Positions 45,971 through 55,873 are shown, numbered from the stretch's first letter. The stretch is DNA of 64,000 bases from Campylobacter concisus (GCF_001298465.1 NZ_CP012541.1:124001-188000); one strand, 5' to 3'. Notes: generated by a model not told the origin, from the sequence alone. A program made the numbers and translations.

Positions 45971-47038
45971 ATGTTTGCTGATAAACTTCATCCATTTTTG
46001 GATCGCTATGATGAAATTTCTACGCTTCTAAGCGATCCAAATATAGCAAACGATATCGAAAAGATGACAAAGCTCTCAAAAGAGCAATCATCTATCGAAC
46101 CAGTCGCAACTGCTGCAAAAAAATATCTACAAATTCTAAATGACATTGAAGAGAATAAAGCCCTGCTTGAGGACTCTGAGCTTGGCGAGCTTGCAAAAGA
46201 TGAGCTTAAAAATTTAGAAATTTCAAGAGAGAAGCTTGAAGAAGAGATCAAAATTTTGCTTCTCCCAAAAGATCCAAACGATGATAAAAATATATTTTTA
46301 GAAATTCGTGCAGGTACTGGTGGCGATGAGGCTGCACTATTTGTTGGAGATCTTTTTAATGCTTACATTAGATATGCAGAGCTTCGTGGATATAAATTTG
46401 AGATCGTTAGCCAAAGTGAAGGTAATACTGGTGGTTTTAAAGAGATCATCGTACTCATAAAAGGTAAAGGCGCTTACTCAAGACTAAAATTTGAAGGTGG
46501 CACGCATAGAGTTCAGCGTGTACCAGAGACTGAGAGCCAGGGCAGGGTGCACACTTCGGCTGTGACTGTGGCTATCATGCCAGAAGTCGAAGATAGTGAG
46601 ATTGAGATTAATCCAAACGATATAAGAGTCGATGTTATGAGAAGCTCAGGCCACGGTGGCCAGTCGGTAAATACAACCGATAGTGCCGTTAGGATCACAC
46701 ATATACCAACAGGTCTTGTTGTCACAAACCAAGATGGCAAGAGCCAACACAAAAACAAAGAAGCTGCGATGAAGGTGTTAAAGGCTAGACTTTATGAGCT
46801 TCAAGAGCAAGAGAGGTTTGCAAAAGAGACTAGTGAGCGAAAGAGCCAAGTTGGCACCGGAGATCGTTCTGGTAGGATAAGGACATACAACTATCCGCAA
46901 AACCGTATAAGCGATCACCGTATAAATTTAACACTTTACCGCCTTGATGTGATTATGGCTGCGGGACTATTTGATGAGATCATCGAGCCGCTTATCACGC
47001 ACTATCAAGCAGAAGCTATGCTAGAAGCTGGTATTTAA
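45971..47038 (+). CDS. prfA: Peptide chain release factor 1
   Basis: RF1 reads UAA and UAG and releases the finished peptide. 355 residues with [16 protein letters not shown], the stop-codon reading loop region around [15 protein letters not shown], and the GGQ motif in [17 protein letters not shown]. Length is normal for the family. It follows rpsT directly. Confidence 0.97.
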   Translation: MFADKLHPFLDRYDEISTLLSDPNIANDIEKMTKLSKEQSSIEPVATAAKKYLQILNDIEENKALLEDSELGELAKDELKNLEISREKLEEEIKILLLPKDPNDDKNIFLEIRAGTGGDEAALFVGDLFNAYIRYAELRGYKFEIVSQSEGNTGGFKEIIVLIKGKGAYSRLKFEGGTHRVQRVPETESQGRVHTSAVTVAIMPEVEDSEIEINPNDIRVDVMRSSGHGGQSVNTTDSAVRITHIPTGLVVTNQDGKSQHKNKEAAMKVLKARLYELQEQERFAKETSERKSQVGTGDRSGRIRTYNYPQNRISDHRINLTLYRLDVIMAAGLFDEIIEPLITHYQAEAMLEAGI

Positions 47039-47381
47039 ATTTTCAAATTTTTACTTCAAATTTTATAATTTATTTCTTTACTTAAAAATATTATTTTAGT
47101 TTAAAATACTTTTAAATTTACCAAACTTTAAAGCCAAATTTACAAGAATTTTATAAAAATAGATATTTAGAAGTAGTAGTTAGTAATATTTTTTCTCATT
47201 TTTTTCAAAATAATATAAATTAAATTTTTAGATTTTATTTCTCAAATAGCGATTTTTAGGATATTTAAAAGTATAAAATTTTTATTTTTGATATTATAAT
47301 TTTGTATAAATGGTTTTAAGTTTTGCTTAATAATTCTACCTTACAATTTCACCATAATTTAATTCAAAAGAAGGAGACAAA
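47039..47381. other. AT-rich intergenic region before the molbindin gene
   Basis: 343 bases, mostly A and T, with no open frame worth reporting and no clear hairpin. It ends with a strong AAGAAGGAG site before the ATG at 47382. TATTATAAT-like words near 47292 could be a -10 box. Confidence 0.35.
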
Positions 47382-47801
47382 ATGTCAATAAGTGCAAGAA
47401 ATCAACTAAATGTTGAGATCACAGAGGTAAGAACAGGTGCGGTAAATTCGCTAATATCTGCTAAGCTTGCAGGCGGTGAGGTGCTAAAAGCAACTGTTAC
47501 GGTTGATAGTGAAAAAGGTCTTGATCTTAAAGTTGGCAAAAAAGCTATCTTTTTATTCAAAGCTTCAAGCGTTATCGTTTCAAAAGATGACAGCATCAAA
47601 CTTAGCGCTACAAACCAAATCAAAGGTGTTGTTAGCGAGATAAAAGACGGAGCTGTAAATGCTGAAGTTATTATCGATGTAAATGGCAGCAAAATTTCTG
47701 CTATCATCACAAGAGAGTCAGTTAGTAGTCTAGCTTTAAAAGCAGGAGATAAAGTAACTGCAATTATCAAAGCAACTCAAATCATAGTTGGTGTTAAATA
47801 A
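47382..47801 (+). CDS. Molybdenum-pterin-binding protein with two TOBE (Mop) domains
   Basis: 139 residues made of two tandem Mop-type domains. The first is SARNQLNVEITEVRTGAVNS and the second begins SATNQIKGVVSEIKDGAVNA, each followed by a strand-rich half. Such molbindins bind molybdate or tungstate in the cytosol for storage or buffering. The strong ribosome-binding site suggests good expression. No modABC genes lie next to it here. Confidence 0.9.
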   Translation: MSISARNQLNVEITEVRTGAVNSLISAKLAGGEVLKATVTVDSEKGLDLKVGKKAIFLFKASSVIVSKDDSIKLSATNQIKGVVSEIKDGAVNAEVIIDVNGSKISAIITRESVSSLALKAGDKVTAIIKATQIIVGVK

Positions 47802-47804
47802 TTT

Positions 47805-47824
47805 ACGGAGCAATTTTGCTCCGT
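47805..47824 (+). terminator. Hairpin after the molbindin gene
   Basis: ACGGAGCA and TGCTCCGT form a perfect 8-bp stem with loop ATTT, 3 bases past the stop codon. The following TCTCC is not a T-run, so termination is likely but not certain. Confidence 0.6.
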
Positions 47825-47983
47825 TCTCCTAACTAAATCCCATTCTTAAACTAAGATCTAAAATACTATAAAATTTATCAACGAAATTATAAATTTAAAT
47901 AAGTCGTAGTGAATATTTTTTAGAAAATTTATAACTAAAATTTATATTATTTTTTTACTTTTATAGCCTATCTGCCATTTTAA

Positions 47984-48136
47984 GCAGAGCATGGCACGCC
48001 AAAAGTTCACCACACAATGGGCGGGTTAAATATCAACACAAAAGCCCAAGTCATAAGCTCTCAAACGGCTATGCCTATACCAAATTTATATGCATCTGGC
48101 GAGAATGTAGGTGGCGTTCATGAGCCATTCGTCTAG
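47984..48136 (+). pseudogene. C-terminal scrap of a fumarate reductase/flavocytochrome c flavoprotein
   Basis: In a gap of 400 bases, one plus-strand stretch reads [20 protein letters not shown], then [19 protein letters not shown] before TAG. HHTMGGL.I and the L.A.GE..GGVH segment are the well-known C-terminal flavin-binding motifs of soluble fumarate or urocanate reductases. After a frameshift GPVVITDRLTFSMITTES follows. The rest of the gene is missing, so this is a relic. No other coding signal is visible in 47830-48225. Confidence 0.75.
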
Positions 48137-48225
48137 GCCCAGTCGTGATAACTGACCGCTTGACATTTAGCATGATCACTACTGAGAGTATCAGTTAAAA
48201 AGATGTGGCAGGCGTTTGCTCGCCA

Positions 48226-48453
48226 CTATAAATTTTTAAATCTATAAACTCCATTTTTCACTCTCTCAAAAATTTTCTTCTCTTCAAGCAGCTTAAAGGT
48301 ATTTATTACGGTTGGTTTGCTCACATCTAGCTTTTCACAAATTTCTGAAATTTTTACTACAATAAAGCCATTTTTATCGCAGCTTTTAACTAGCAAATTT
48401 ATAATTTCTACCTTTTTCTCGCCAATGATTGCCTTATAAATTTCTTCATTCAT
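48226..48453 (-). CDS. Small winged-helix DNA-binding protein
   Basis: 75 residues. VKISEICEKLDVSKPTVINT forms a helix-turn-helix, and FKLLEEKKIFERVKNGVYRF the wing, as in RepL-like and MarR-like regulators. It begins one base after the dgkA stop on the same strand and is probably expressed with it. Target unknown. The resemblance to plasmid RepL proteins may only reflect the shared fold. Confidence 0.65.
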   Translation of the reverse strand: MNEEIYKAIIGEKKVEIINLLVKSCDKNGFIVVKISEICEKLDVSKPTVINTFKLLEEKKIFERVKNGVYRFKNL

Positions 48454-48454
48454 G

Positions 48455-48820
48455 CTAGCTCCAAATTTTATATCCTATCGCCACGCACCAAAGCGCGCCA
48501 CATAAGAAATTTGCGATCATCACAGCCGCACTTCCTGCATCTTTTGCTGCCTTTGCTAGGGCGTGATAGTCTGGGCTTGCAAGATCAGTTACTCGCTCTA
48601 AACCTGAGTTTAGGCACTCGCAAACTAGCACAAATGCCATGCTAAAAATCAAAAATAGATTAAAAACAAGGTCAAAATTCCAAAAAAATAGCGATAGTGC
48701 TGCTAATAAAAATATGCAAATTTCTATACGAAAGCTCTTTTCATTTTTAAAAATTTCAGCCAAACCCTCTCTTGCATAGCCAAAATTTTTAAAAAATTTA
48801 TACTCTGGCTGGTTTCTCAT
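48455..48820 (-). CDS. dgkA: Diacylglycerol kinase
   Basis: DgkA recycles diacylglycerol to phosphatidic acid in the inner membrane. I start it at 48820 (MRNQPEYKFFKNFGYAREGL), where AAAAGGAAAATT precedes the ATG; the open frame reaches 48847 without a site. 121 residues with three membrane segments. ECLNSGLERVTDL and KDAGSAAVM contain the active-site glutamates and aspartate. Upstream of the small regulator gene. Confidence 0.92.
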   Translation of the reverse strand: MRNQPEYKFFKNFGYAREGLAEIFKNEKSFRIEICIFLLAALSLFFWNFDLVFNLFLIFSMAFVLVCECLNSGLERVTDLASPDYHALAKAAKDAGSAAVMIANFLCGALWCVAIGYKIWS

Positions 48821-48873
48821 AATTTTCCTTTTTGTGATTTTTGGCATAATTATAATTAAAAAAAGGATGAAAT

Positions 48874-49632
48874 TTGAAACTTATTAGCTGGAATGTAAAT
48901 GGCCTTAGAGCACTTGTAACAAAGGATGGTTTCGCGTGGCTTACGGAGCAAAAGCCTGATTTTTTAGCGCTTCAAGAGATTAAAGTCAAAGAAAGTGACG
49001 TGCCAAAGGAAATTTATAACCTTGGCTTTAAAGATATCAGTGTAAACTCGGGTGAGAGGGCTGGATACTCTGGCGTGATGAGCCTAGCAAATTTTGACAT
49101 TTCTACACAAAAGGCAGCTTTTTTTGACGATACGGAGGGGCGTGTTTTGGAACATAGATTTAATGATATCGTGCTTTTTAATATCTATTTTCCAAACGGT
49201 CAAAAGGATGACGAAAGGTTAGCCTATAAAATGGACTTTTACGAGAAATTTCTAGCTTACTGCAAAGAGCTTATAAAAAGCGGCAAAGAGGTAATATTTT
49301 GCGGCGATGTAAATACCGCTCACCGTGAGATCGACCTTAAAAATCCAAAGGCAAATGCCAAAACTTCAGGCTTTTTGCCTATTGAGCGAGCGTGGATAGA
49401 TGAGGTGCTAAAAAGTGGCTTTATAGATACTTTTAGAGCTATAAATGGCGACGTAGCGGACGCTTACTCGTGGTGGAGCTACCGCTTTAATGCAAGGGCT
49501 AAAAATGTCGGCTGGAGAATTGATTATTTCTTTATTTCACAAGGATTAAAAGATAGGCTAAAAGACGCATTTATCTTGCCAGAGATCACAGGTAGCGATC
49601 ACTGCCCAGTTGGGATAGATATAGAAATTTAG
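48874..49632 (+). CDS. xth: Exodeoxyribonuclease III (AP endonuclease)
   Basis: Repairs abasic sites and 3' blocked ends. 252 residues with the metal and catalytic motifs KLISWNVNGLRALV, LALQEIKVKE, FCGDVNTAHREIDL, WSYRFNARAKNVGWRIDYFF and GSDHCPVGIDI. It starts with TTG at 48874 and AAAGGA upstream; the ATG 6 bases before is out of frame and stops quickly. It faces away from dgkA and ends 3 bases before the convergent EAL gene. Confidence 0.96.
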   Translation: MKLISWNVNGLRALVTKDGFAWLTEQKPDFLALQEIKVKESDVPKEIYNLGFKDISVNSGERAGYSGVMSLANFDISTQKAAFFDDTEGRVLEHRFNDIVLFNIYFPNGQKDDERLAYKMDFYEKFLAYCKELIKSGKEVIFCGDVNTAHREIDLKNPKANAKTSGFLPIERAWIDEVLKSGFIDTFRAINGDVADAYSWWSYRFNARAKNVGWRIDYFFISQGLKDRLKDAFILPEITGSDHCPVGIDIEI

Positions 49633-49635
49633 CCA

Positions 49636-52056
49636 CTATTCCATTCTACGAGGCTTGCCCAGTAAGAAACCTTGTGCATAAGGTATTCCAAAATTTTTGA
49701 TTTGATTTAAAATTTCTTCTGAGCTTGCGAACTCGGCTACTATTTTGTAGCCTTGTTTTTTTGCAAAGCTTACGATGGTTTCTACTAGAACTCTAGCATT
49801 TTCATCAAATGGAAGCTTTTTGATTATCGAGCCGTCTATTTTTATGGTGTCTATATCAAGCTCCAAAATTCGGTAATAGTTTGAATATCCTGAGCCAAAG
49901 TCATCAATAGAAATTTTACATCCATAGCCCTTGACGCGTTTTATGAAAGAATTTACCGCAACATAGTCGCTAAGCTCTTCGCTCTCTAGCATTTCAAAGC
50001 AAATTTTATTAGGATCTTTACACTCGTTTAGCTTGCTCTCTATAAGCTCTCTCATACTAGCATCAGCAATATCGGTAATTGATAAATTTATTGAGAACAT
50101 ATAATCTGGATATCTTTTGGCTAGATCAAACGCAAGACTTATCACCTTTTTGGTTATTTGCGGATATAGTTGCGTTTTCATGGCAATATCTAAAAATTCG
50201 CCCGGATAGTGTATCTTACCATTTTGATCGATTATACGAACCAAAACTTCATAATACTTTGCTTCGGTCTCATTTTCTTCTAAGTTAAAGATGCCTTGTG
50301 CTTCTACGATGACTCTATCGTTTTCTAACGCATCTTCAATTAGCTGAACTGCCAGCTGGTTTTTGTGATATTTCATCTCAATGGCGTCATTTTCTAGGTA
50401 GTAGTAAATATTGCTACCATTTTCTATTGCGAGCTGATTTGCAAGGACTGATTGCATTAGGCGGTTAGTTTGTGGGGTATCGTTTGGCAATGAAACACCA
50501 AATACTATCTTTATGCCTGGTAAATTTTCAAATTTTTCATCAATAGCTACATTTATTCTATTTGAGCCAAAATATTCTCTAATATATTCAATATCTCTTA
50601 CGATATTATCGCCTTCATACCACATATAAAATGCGTCATCTTGAAATCTAAATAGCTTTGCTTTTATCTCAGAAGTATCTATGCAAAGCTTTAGTGTATC
50701 AGCTACTGCTTTTAGCATTGCATCGATAATCTTAGTTTGATAAAAGAATCTTAAAATTTTAAAATTCTTAATGCTTAAGCAAATGAGCACTCCATCTTTT
50801 TGTGCGTCTAAAATTTCAGTTAAAGCAAAGTAGTTGCCAAAGCCTGTTAGCTTATCGATTGAAGATTGTATTTTTATTTGTTCATTTTTTTGGGTTAGCT
50901 CGTTTAATATCAGTGTCTCTTTAGTCCTATCAAGTTTTACCGCTATATAGCCCTCAAATTTATTCTTAAAGAAAAATGGTGAAAATTTTACCTTTTCATA
51001 TAAAAAATCACCGCTTTTTGTTCTACTTATAAGCTCATCGCTCTCCCAAGGTAGAGATTTTTGCACAGCCTCTTTTATGGATTCATAAAAGCTTTGCGGG
51101 TGCATATATGATTTTAGTATTCTAGGGTTTTTGCCTATTAATTCTTTTAGCTTGTAGCCAGTTTTTTCTTCAAAGGTTTTATTTACATATGAAATTCTAT
51201 TGTCTTTGTCACAATAGATAATAGAACTATGATCGTTTTCAATTGTAGAACTTAGGAGTTTTATCTGTCTTAAGCGTCCTGAGGCTATTTTAATTTGAAA
51301 GAGGCCAAATGTACAAAATATTATAAATGTAAGCAAGCAAATTGTCTGAGCTATTTTTGTGTTACCAACTGCGTCAGAGTGAATTTCTAGAACTTTATTT
51401 CTAAAATTTTCTATTAGAATATCAAGATGTAGTTCTTTTGCACTATTTGAGATTGTATGTAAAGTTTTTGTAGCTTGAGTCGCATAAAGTATTTTGTCTA
51501 ATACGCTTTGGGCTTTTTTGTTATCTTTATACTCGTTTTTATACATTTTTATTTGCTTTGAAATTTCATCTATTACTTCAGGACTAAGCATCAAAGCACC
51601 TTTTATCGCATAAAATATAGGCTCAAGCTTATTTAGAAGTGCGAGATTTTGTATCTCATATTGACTTATTTGGATATAAGAATCTATAGATGAGTTTACA
51701 TAAGCTGATCTTTGTGTAAAAAATACTTTTTTAATAAATACATCTCTTATACTTTGTAGATCTTTTGTTATTTCATTTTGATAAAACAACATCATCTCAT
51801 CACTAAGCATTGAAAGGTTACTCAAATTTGTATCAAAAGAATTTATGTCAGCATTGAGTTTGTCGTAGTTTGAGACATCATAAATATTATTTAAAGAAAA
51901 AGTTATCTCATTGTCTATAAATTTTAGATTTAAAATCCCGTCATCAAATTTATGAGCCGTATCAATGGCTATATTTGCTTTATATATAAAAAAAGCACTA
52001 ATGAAAAATATAGCTACTAAGACGCTAAGTATGGTTCTTATTCGTTTAGTACTCAT
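49636..52056 (-). CDS. Membrane sensor with PAS, degenerate GGDEF and EAL domains
   Basis: 806 residues, probable c-di-GMP phosphodiesterase. Domains: membrane segment (residues 8-28), a long helical periplasmic region to about 230 that resembles DAHL-type sensors, second membrane segment (about 238-258), PAS (about 275-385, IIYCDKDNRISYVNKTFEEK), GGDEF-like (about 390-520) and EAL (about 560-800). The cyclase signature is replaced by RFQDDAFYMWY, so it cannot be a standard cyclase. The EAL core reads YYEVLVRI, with SINLSITD, CFEMLESEEL and ISIDDFGSGYSNY keeping metal and catalytic residues. It overlaps the diheme peroxidase gene by 11 bases. Confidence 0.88.
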   Translation of the reverse strand: MSTKRIRTILSVLVAIFFISAFFIYKANIAIDTAHKFDDGILNLKFIDNEITFSLNNIYDVSNYDKLNADINSFDTNLSNLSMLSDEMMLFYQNEITKDLQSIRDVFIKKVFFTQRSAYVNSSIDSYIQISQYEIQNLALLNKLEPIFYAIKGALMLSPEVIDEISKQIKMYKNEYKDNKKAQSVLDKILYATQATKTLHTISNSAKELHLDILIENFRNKVLEIHSDAVGNTKIAQTICLLTFIIFCTFGLFQIKIASGRLRQIKLLSSTIENDHSSIIYCDKDNRISYVNKTFEEKTGYKLKELIGKNPRILKSYMHPQSFYESIKEAVQKSLPWESDELISRTKSGDFLYEKVKFSPFFFKNKFEGYIAVKLDRTKETLILNELTQKNEQIKIQSSIDKLTGFGNYFALTEILDAQKDGVLICLSIKNFKILRFFYQTKIIDAMLKAVADTLKLCIDTSEIKAKLFRFQDDAFYMWYEGDNIVRDIEYIREYFGSNRINVAIDEKFENLPGIKIVFGVSLPNDTPQTNRLMQSVLANQLAIENGSNIYYYLENDAIEMKYHKNQLAVQLIEDALENDRVIVEAQGIFNLEENETEAKYYEVLVRIIDQNGKIHYPGEFLDIAMKTQLYPQITKKVISLAFDLAKRYPDYMFSINLSITDIADASMRELIESKLNECKDPNKICFEMLESEELSDYVAVNSFIKRVKGYGCKISIDDFGSGYSNYYRILELDIDTIKIDGSIIKKLPFDENARVLVETIVSFAKKQGYKIVAEFASSEEILNQIKNFGIPYAQGFLLGKPRRME

Positions 52057-52918
52057 TTAGTATCCTAGGCTTTTTACCATTTAATGTAAGAAAAAATGAG
52101 TATAAAGCATCAATTTCATCTTTGCTAAGCTCATATCCTAGCTGATAGTTACCAATAAAGCTTATAGCCTCTTTTAGATCATTTATCTCTCCATGAGATA
52201 AATATGGGGCAGTTTTTGTAATATTTCTTAGTGATGGTACTCTTCTTAATCTTTTGCTTGTATCTAAGGCAGAAATTCTTTCTCGGCCAATATCTTGTGT
52301 CAAATTTCCTCCTAAATTTCTACCATTATGACAAGCGGCACAGCCTATATTATTAAATATCTCAAATCCTTTCTTTGCACTATCATCTATGGCATTGTTA
52401 TCACCTGATATAAAACGATCAAATGGCGAATCAACACTCAAGACAGCCTTCTCAAACTCAGCTATTGCATCTGCAATATTATCAAAATTAATGCCGTCAT
52501 TATAAATTTTTTTAAATAAAATTTTGTACTCAGAGATATTATTTACAGAATCCACTATCTTGTCGTTATCCGAGTTTAGTTCTATTCTAGAAGTTATGGA
52601 CTCTTTTACTTGATCTTTTAAATTGCTAATCTTTGCATCGCTATAAAATAGATAGTTTGCTGCAGCATTTAATATGGTTGGAGGATTTAAAGTGCCTTTT
52701 TCCATGCTATCTTGGTTGCTTCCGCTTAAATTCCAATACAAGTTATGACAAGTTTGGCAAGAGTAGTTTTCATTTGGGCTTAGTCTTTTGTCAAAAAAGA
52801 GTTTTTTACCAAGCAGAGCCTTTTCTTCATTATATTTTACTACCGTGAGAGGTTTATAGGATTCATATTTACAAAATGAAATCGTGATGATAAATAGACA
52901 AAGTATAACGCCCTTCAT
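52046..52918 (-). CDS. Diheme cytochrome c peroxidase-family protein
   Basis: 290 residues, exported (MKGVILCLFIITISFCKYES; the Cys could be lipidated but the box is imperfect). Two heme c sites, SCQTCHN and GCAACHN, lie near residues 55 and 195. KLFFDKRLSPN and RRVPSLRNITKTAPYLSHG are typical of the CcpA/MauG superfamily. It may reduce hydrogen peroxide in the periplasm or oxidise another partner. The 11-base overlap with the EAL gene suggests a functional pair linking redox state to c-di-GMP (inference). Confidence 0.85.
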   Translation of the reverse strand: MKGVILCLFIITISFCKYESYKPLTVVKYNEEKALLGKKLFFDKRLSPNENYSCQTCHNLYWNLSGSNQDSMEKGTLNPPTILNAAANYLFYSDAKISNLKDQVKESITSRIELNSDNDKIVDSVNNISEYKILFKKIYNDGINFDNIADAIAEFEKAVLSVDSPFDRFISGDNNAIDDSAKKGFEIFNNIGCAACHNGRNLGGNLTQDIGRERISALDTSKRLRRVPSLRNITKTAPYLSHGEINDLKEAISFIGNYQLGYELSKDEIDALYSFFLTLNGKKPRILNEY

Positions 52919-53058
52919 AACGCCCCTAATTTTTAATTTTCTTTTTTATATCGGCAAATTTTTGATTTTTTATATAGTACATTATTTTATTGTTTTTTGA
53001 AATTTATGATACAATTCGCTCGATTTAGAAAATATTTATATTTCAGGGAGGAGAAGTC

Positions 53059-53505
53059 ATGAAAAAAGGCTTTACGATGATTGAGTTGATCTTCGTGATC
53101 GTTATATTGGGTATATTAGCCGCGGTTGCTATACCAAAACTAGCTGCAACAAGGGATGATGCAGAGATAGCAAAAACTGCTACAAATATACAAACACTTA
53201 TTGCTGATTTGGGTTCTTACTACACTTCACAAGGCGAATTTGCTAGTAATTCGGATATTAAAGAAGCTGTCAAAAAAATGTCAAATGTAAAAATACCAGT
53301 AAAAGCAAAAAATGATGAGTGTTTAGAGGTACGTCCTGGAAATAACACTAGTGGTGAAATAGGCATTACTATAAAAACAGGTGGTCTTTGTGAACAAGTT
53401 TGGGGATTGCCAGGACTAGTAGATGTTAAAGCTCTAATCGAAAGTAGCGACAATAAGACAGCTAATACGCTTAAATTTGGCGGCATGGGCATAAAATATA
53501 AATAA
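53059..53505 (+). CDS. Type II secretion/type IV pilus-like pseudopilin
   Basis: 148 residues with a class III leader: MKKGFTMIELIFVIVILGI, cleaved at G-F with Glu5 of the mature protein present, and a hydrophobic N-terminal helix. The globular part has two cysteines (DECLEV, GGLCEQV) that could form a disulfide. In Campylobacter such pseudopilins belong to the DNA-uptake or secretion machinery. GGGAGGAG lies 6 bases before the ATG, and a clean terminator follows, so it is a single-gene transcript. Confidence 0.88.
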   Translation: MKKGFTMIELIFVIVILGILAAVAIPKLAATRDDAEIAKTATNIQTLIADLGSYYTSQGEFASNSDIKEAVKKMSNVKIPVKAKNDECLEVRPGNNTSGEIGITIKTGGLCEQVWGLPGLVDVKALIESSDNKTANTLKFGGMGIKYK

Positions 53506-53512
53506 AATTTTT

Positions 53513-53535
53513 AGCAAGGTATTTCCTTGCTTTTT
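53513..53535 (+). terminator. Intrinsic terminator after the pseudopilin gene
   Basis: AGCAAGG and CCTTGCT form a perfect 7-bp stem with loop TATTT, followed directly by TTTT. It lies 7 bases past the stop codon. Confidence 0.9.
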
Positions 53536-53753
53536 ATGATATTTAGCTTACTAAATTTTTAATATAACAAAGACTGATAGAAATACGAATTTTTACACAA
53601 ATAATTTATATACATAAAAATAAGCTTTCTAAGTTTTAATGCGTTGCCAAAAGATATCAAATCTTAACTATGCTAATGAGTAATGGCTTTTTATTAAATT
53701 TAGTTGATTTTCTTCTTTGCAAATTTTAAAGATAAAAAACGTAAAATCAAAGC

Positions 53754-55085
53754 ATGGATTTACTAAAAGACCCGTTAAATAAGCTCATCATCTCGCTTTC
53801 GCTTCCGGCTGGCACCGCAATGATGTTTAATACTCTTTATAACGTCACTGGCACATTTTTTGCAGCAAAAATTTCTACCCTTGCCGTAGCTGGTATGGCT
53901 ATGAGCTTTTTACTTTATCTAAGTATTGTGGGCATTGGGCTTGGTTTTGGCTCAGCACTAACTGCGCTAATAGGCAATAGCCTTGGAGCAGGAAAGATAA
54001 AAATGGCTAAATTTTATGCGGCAAATGGAGTTACTTTTGTGCTGGTATTTGCTATTTTTATGGGGTTTTGTGGCTATTTTTTAGCACCAAATTTACTCAC
54101 TTTTTTAGGAGCTGATCATCACTATTTAAAAGAGGCGCTTGATTACGCGGGTGTTATCTTTCTTGCTGCACCATTTTTCTTGATTATCAAATCTCTAAAC
54201 GGCGTGCTTGTGTCACTTGGAGATACAAAAAGTTACCGCGATTGGCTATTTTATGGCCTTTTTATCAATGCATTTTTTTGCTACTTTTTTGCATTTATTT
54301 TGGATCTTGGTGTAAAAGGGCTTGCTCTAGCAACAGCGAGTGTTCAGCTTTTGGGCATGATCTACCTTTTTGTAAAAGTTAAAAAGGCTAAGATGATCGA
54401 GCCAAGAAATTTAAGCTATTTTGTGCCAAATTTTAGCATTTGGGCAAAGATTACAAAGCAAGCTCTACCAGCTTGCTTAAACTATCTATCGATGTCGCTT
54501 GGCTCACTTGTACTTTTAAAATTTATAAGCTACTATGGCGTAAATACCGTAGCGGGATATGGTATAGCTTTAAGGATAGAGCAAATTTTGGTATTGCCGA
54601 CCATTGGTATGGCCGCAGCAGTTTTAAGTATCGTTTCAAGAAACTATGGCGCTAAAAATTTTAAAAGAGCTAAGCAATGCTATAAAATTTCGCTTCTTTT
54701 TTTACTTATTTATTGTGCATTTGCTTGCGTTTTTATTAGATTTTTTGGTGAAGATATGATAAGAATTTTTGATGATACGCCGGCAGTTTTGGAGATAGCA
54801 GGGCTTTATCTTGGTATAAATTCTCTTGCTTACGTAGCTTATGGCACGATAAATGTCTCAGGCAGCACTCTTCAGGCCATAAAACGCCCAGTGGCCATCT
54901 TTTTGCTAAATGGATTTAGGCAATTTGTGCTTCAAGGATCACTTTTTTACGTGGTAGTCTTCTATTTTGGTCTTGAGATAAAATTTATATGGTTGGCCCT
55001 ATTTTTTAGTGTTTATCTCACAGCCATTTGTTTTGTCTTTTGGACACTTTATCAGTTAAGAAGGGCTACTGACGTAAGCTTTTAA
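53754..55085 (+). CDS. MATE-family efflux transporter
   Basis: 443 residues with 12 predicted membrane segments. DPLNKLIISLSLPAGTAMMF, NTLYNVTGTFFAAKIST and GIGLGFGSALTALIGNSLGAG are MATE signatures, repeated weakly in the second half (AVLSIVSRNYGAKNFKRA). These are sodium- or proton-driven exporters of cationic compounds. It overlaps the convergent znuB by 20 bases. Substrate unknown. Confidence 0.92.
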   Translation: MDLLKDPLNKLIISLSLPAGTAMMFNTLYNVTGTFFAAKISTLAVAGMAMSFLLYLSIVGIGLGFGSALTALIGNSLGAGKIKMAKFYAANGVTFVLVFAIFMGFCGYFLAPNLLTFLGADHHYLKEALDYAGVIFLAAPFFLIIKSLNGVLVSLGDTKSYRDWLFYGLFINAFFCYFFAFILDLGVKGLALATASVQLLGMIYLFVKVKKAKMIEPRNLSYFVPNFSIWAKITKQALPACLNYLSMSLGSLVLLKFISYYGVNTVAGYGIALRIEQILVLPTIGMAAAVLSIVSRNYGAKNFKRAKQCYKISLLFLLIYCAFACVFIRFFGEDMIRIFDDTPAVLEIAGLYLGINSLAYVAYGTINVSGSTLQAIKRPVAIFLLNGFRQFVLQGSLFYVVVFYFGLEIKFIWLALFFSVYLTAICFVFWTLYQLRRATDVSF

Positions 55086-55872
55086 ATTTAAAACAAAAAG
55101 CAAAAAAGCAAAGTGAAGCAACTAAGATTATGCTAGCTCCGCCTGTTAGGTTAAAATAAAAGCTAATAAATAGACCGCTAAAGCAAAAAACGACTGAAAA
55201 GATAGTGGAGATTAGCATCATCAGTCCCAGTCTTTTGGCAAAAATTTGTGCTAAATATGGCGGTATAGTAAGAAGAGCGATGACTAGAATCAGCCCAACA
55301 ACACGGATCGTAGCCACCACACAAAGTGCCATCATACATACTAATAAATAGTGAAAAAATGTTGTATTTACGCCGCGCAGCTTTGCAAATTCTGCATCAA
55401 AACTAATAGCTACAAATTGACGATAAAAAAGGGCAATGAGTGCTAAAAATAAGATATCTAAAATACTCATAAATGTTATATCTTGCCCACTCACTGCTAA
55501 GATAGAGCCAAAAAGATAACTCATAAGATCGGCATTGTATCCCGGAGTTAAATCGATAAAAATGATACCAATAGCCATGCCAAATGCCCAAATAGCACCG
55601 ATAACTGAGTCGATGTTGGTTTTATCTTTTAACGTGATAGTGGCGATTATAAGGGCTAAAAAGAGTGAAAATATGCTAGCTCCAAGAAGTGGTTCGAGCG
55701 AGAAGAAAAAGGCAAGTCCGATGCCGCCATACGCTCCGTGCGCGATGCCGCCAGCGATAAAAGTCATTTTATTTATAACAACGAGCGAGCCTATGAGCCC
55801 ACAAATGATACTAACTAAAATGCCAGCAATAAAGGCATTTTGCATAAAATTTAACTCTAAAATTTCACTCAT
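55066..55872 (-). CDS. znuB: Zinc ABC transporter permease
   Basis: 268 residues, about eight membrane segments, ABC-3 family. GLIGSLVVINKMTFIAGGIAHGAYGGIG is the family signature, and ATIRVVGLILVIALLTIPPYLA is the coupling region. The gene follows znuC by one base and ends the zinc run that begins with znuA. Zinc rather than manganese is inferred from the histidine-rich ZnuA and the Zur-like regulator. Confidence 0.92.
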   Translation of the reverse strand: MSEILELNFMQNAFIAGILVSIICGLIGSLVVINKMTFIAGGIAHGAYGGIGLAFFFSLEPLLGASIFSLFLALIIATITLKDKTNIDSVIGAIWAFGMAIGIIFIDLTPGYNADLMSYLFGSILAVSGQDITFMSILDILFLALIALFYRQFVAISFDAEFAKLRGVNTTFFHYLLVCMMALCVVATIRVVGLILVIALLTIPPYLAQIFAKRLGLMMLISTIFSVVFCFSGLFISFYFNLTGGASIILVASLCFFAFCFKFKSLRQ

Positions 55873-55873
55873 T

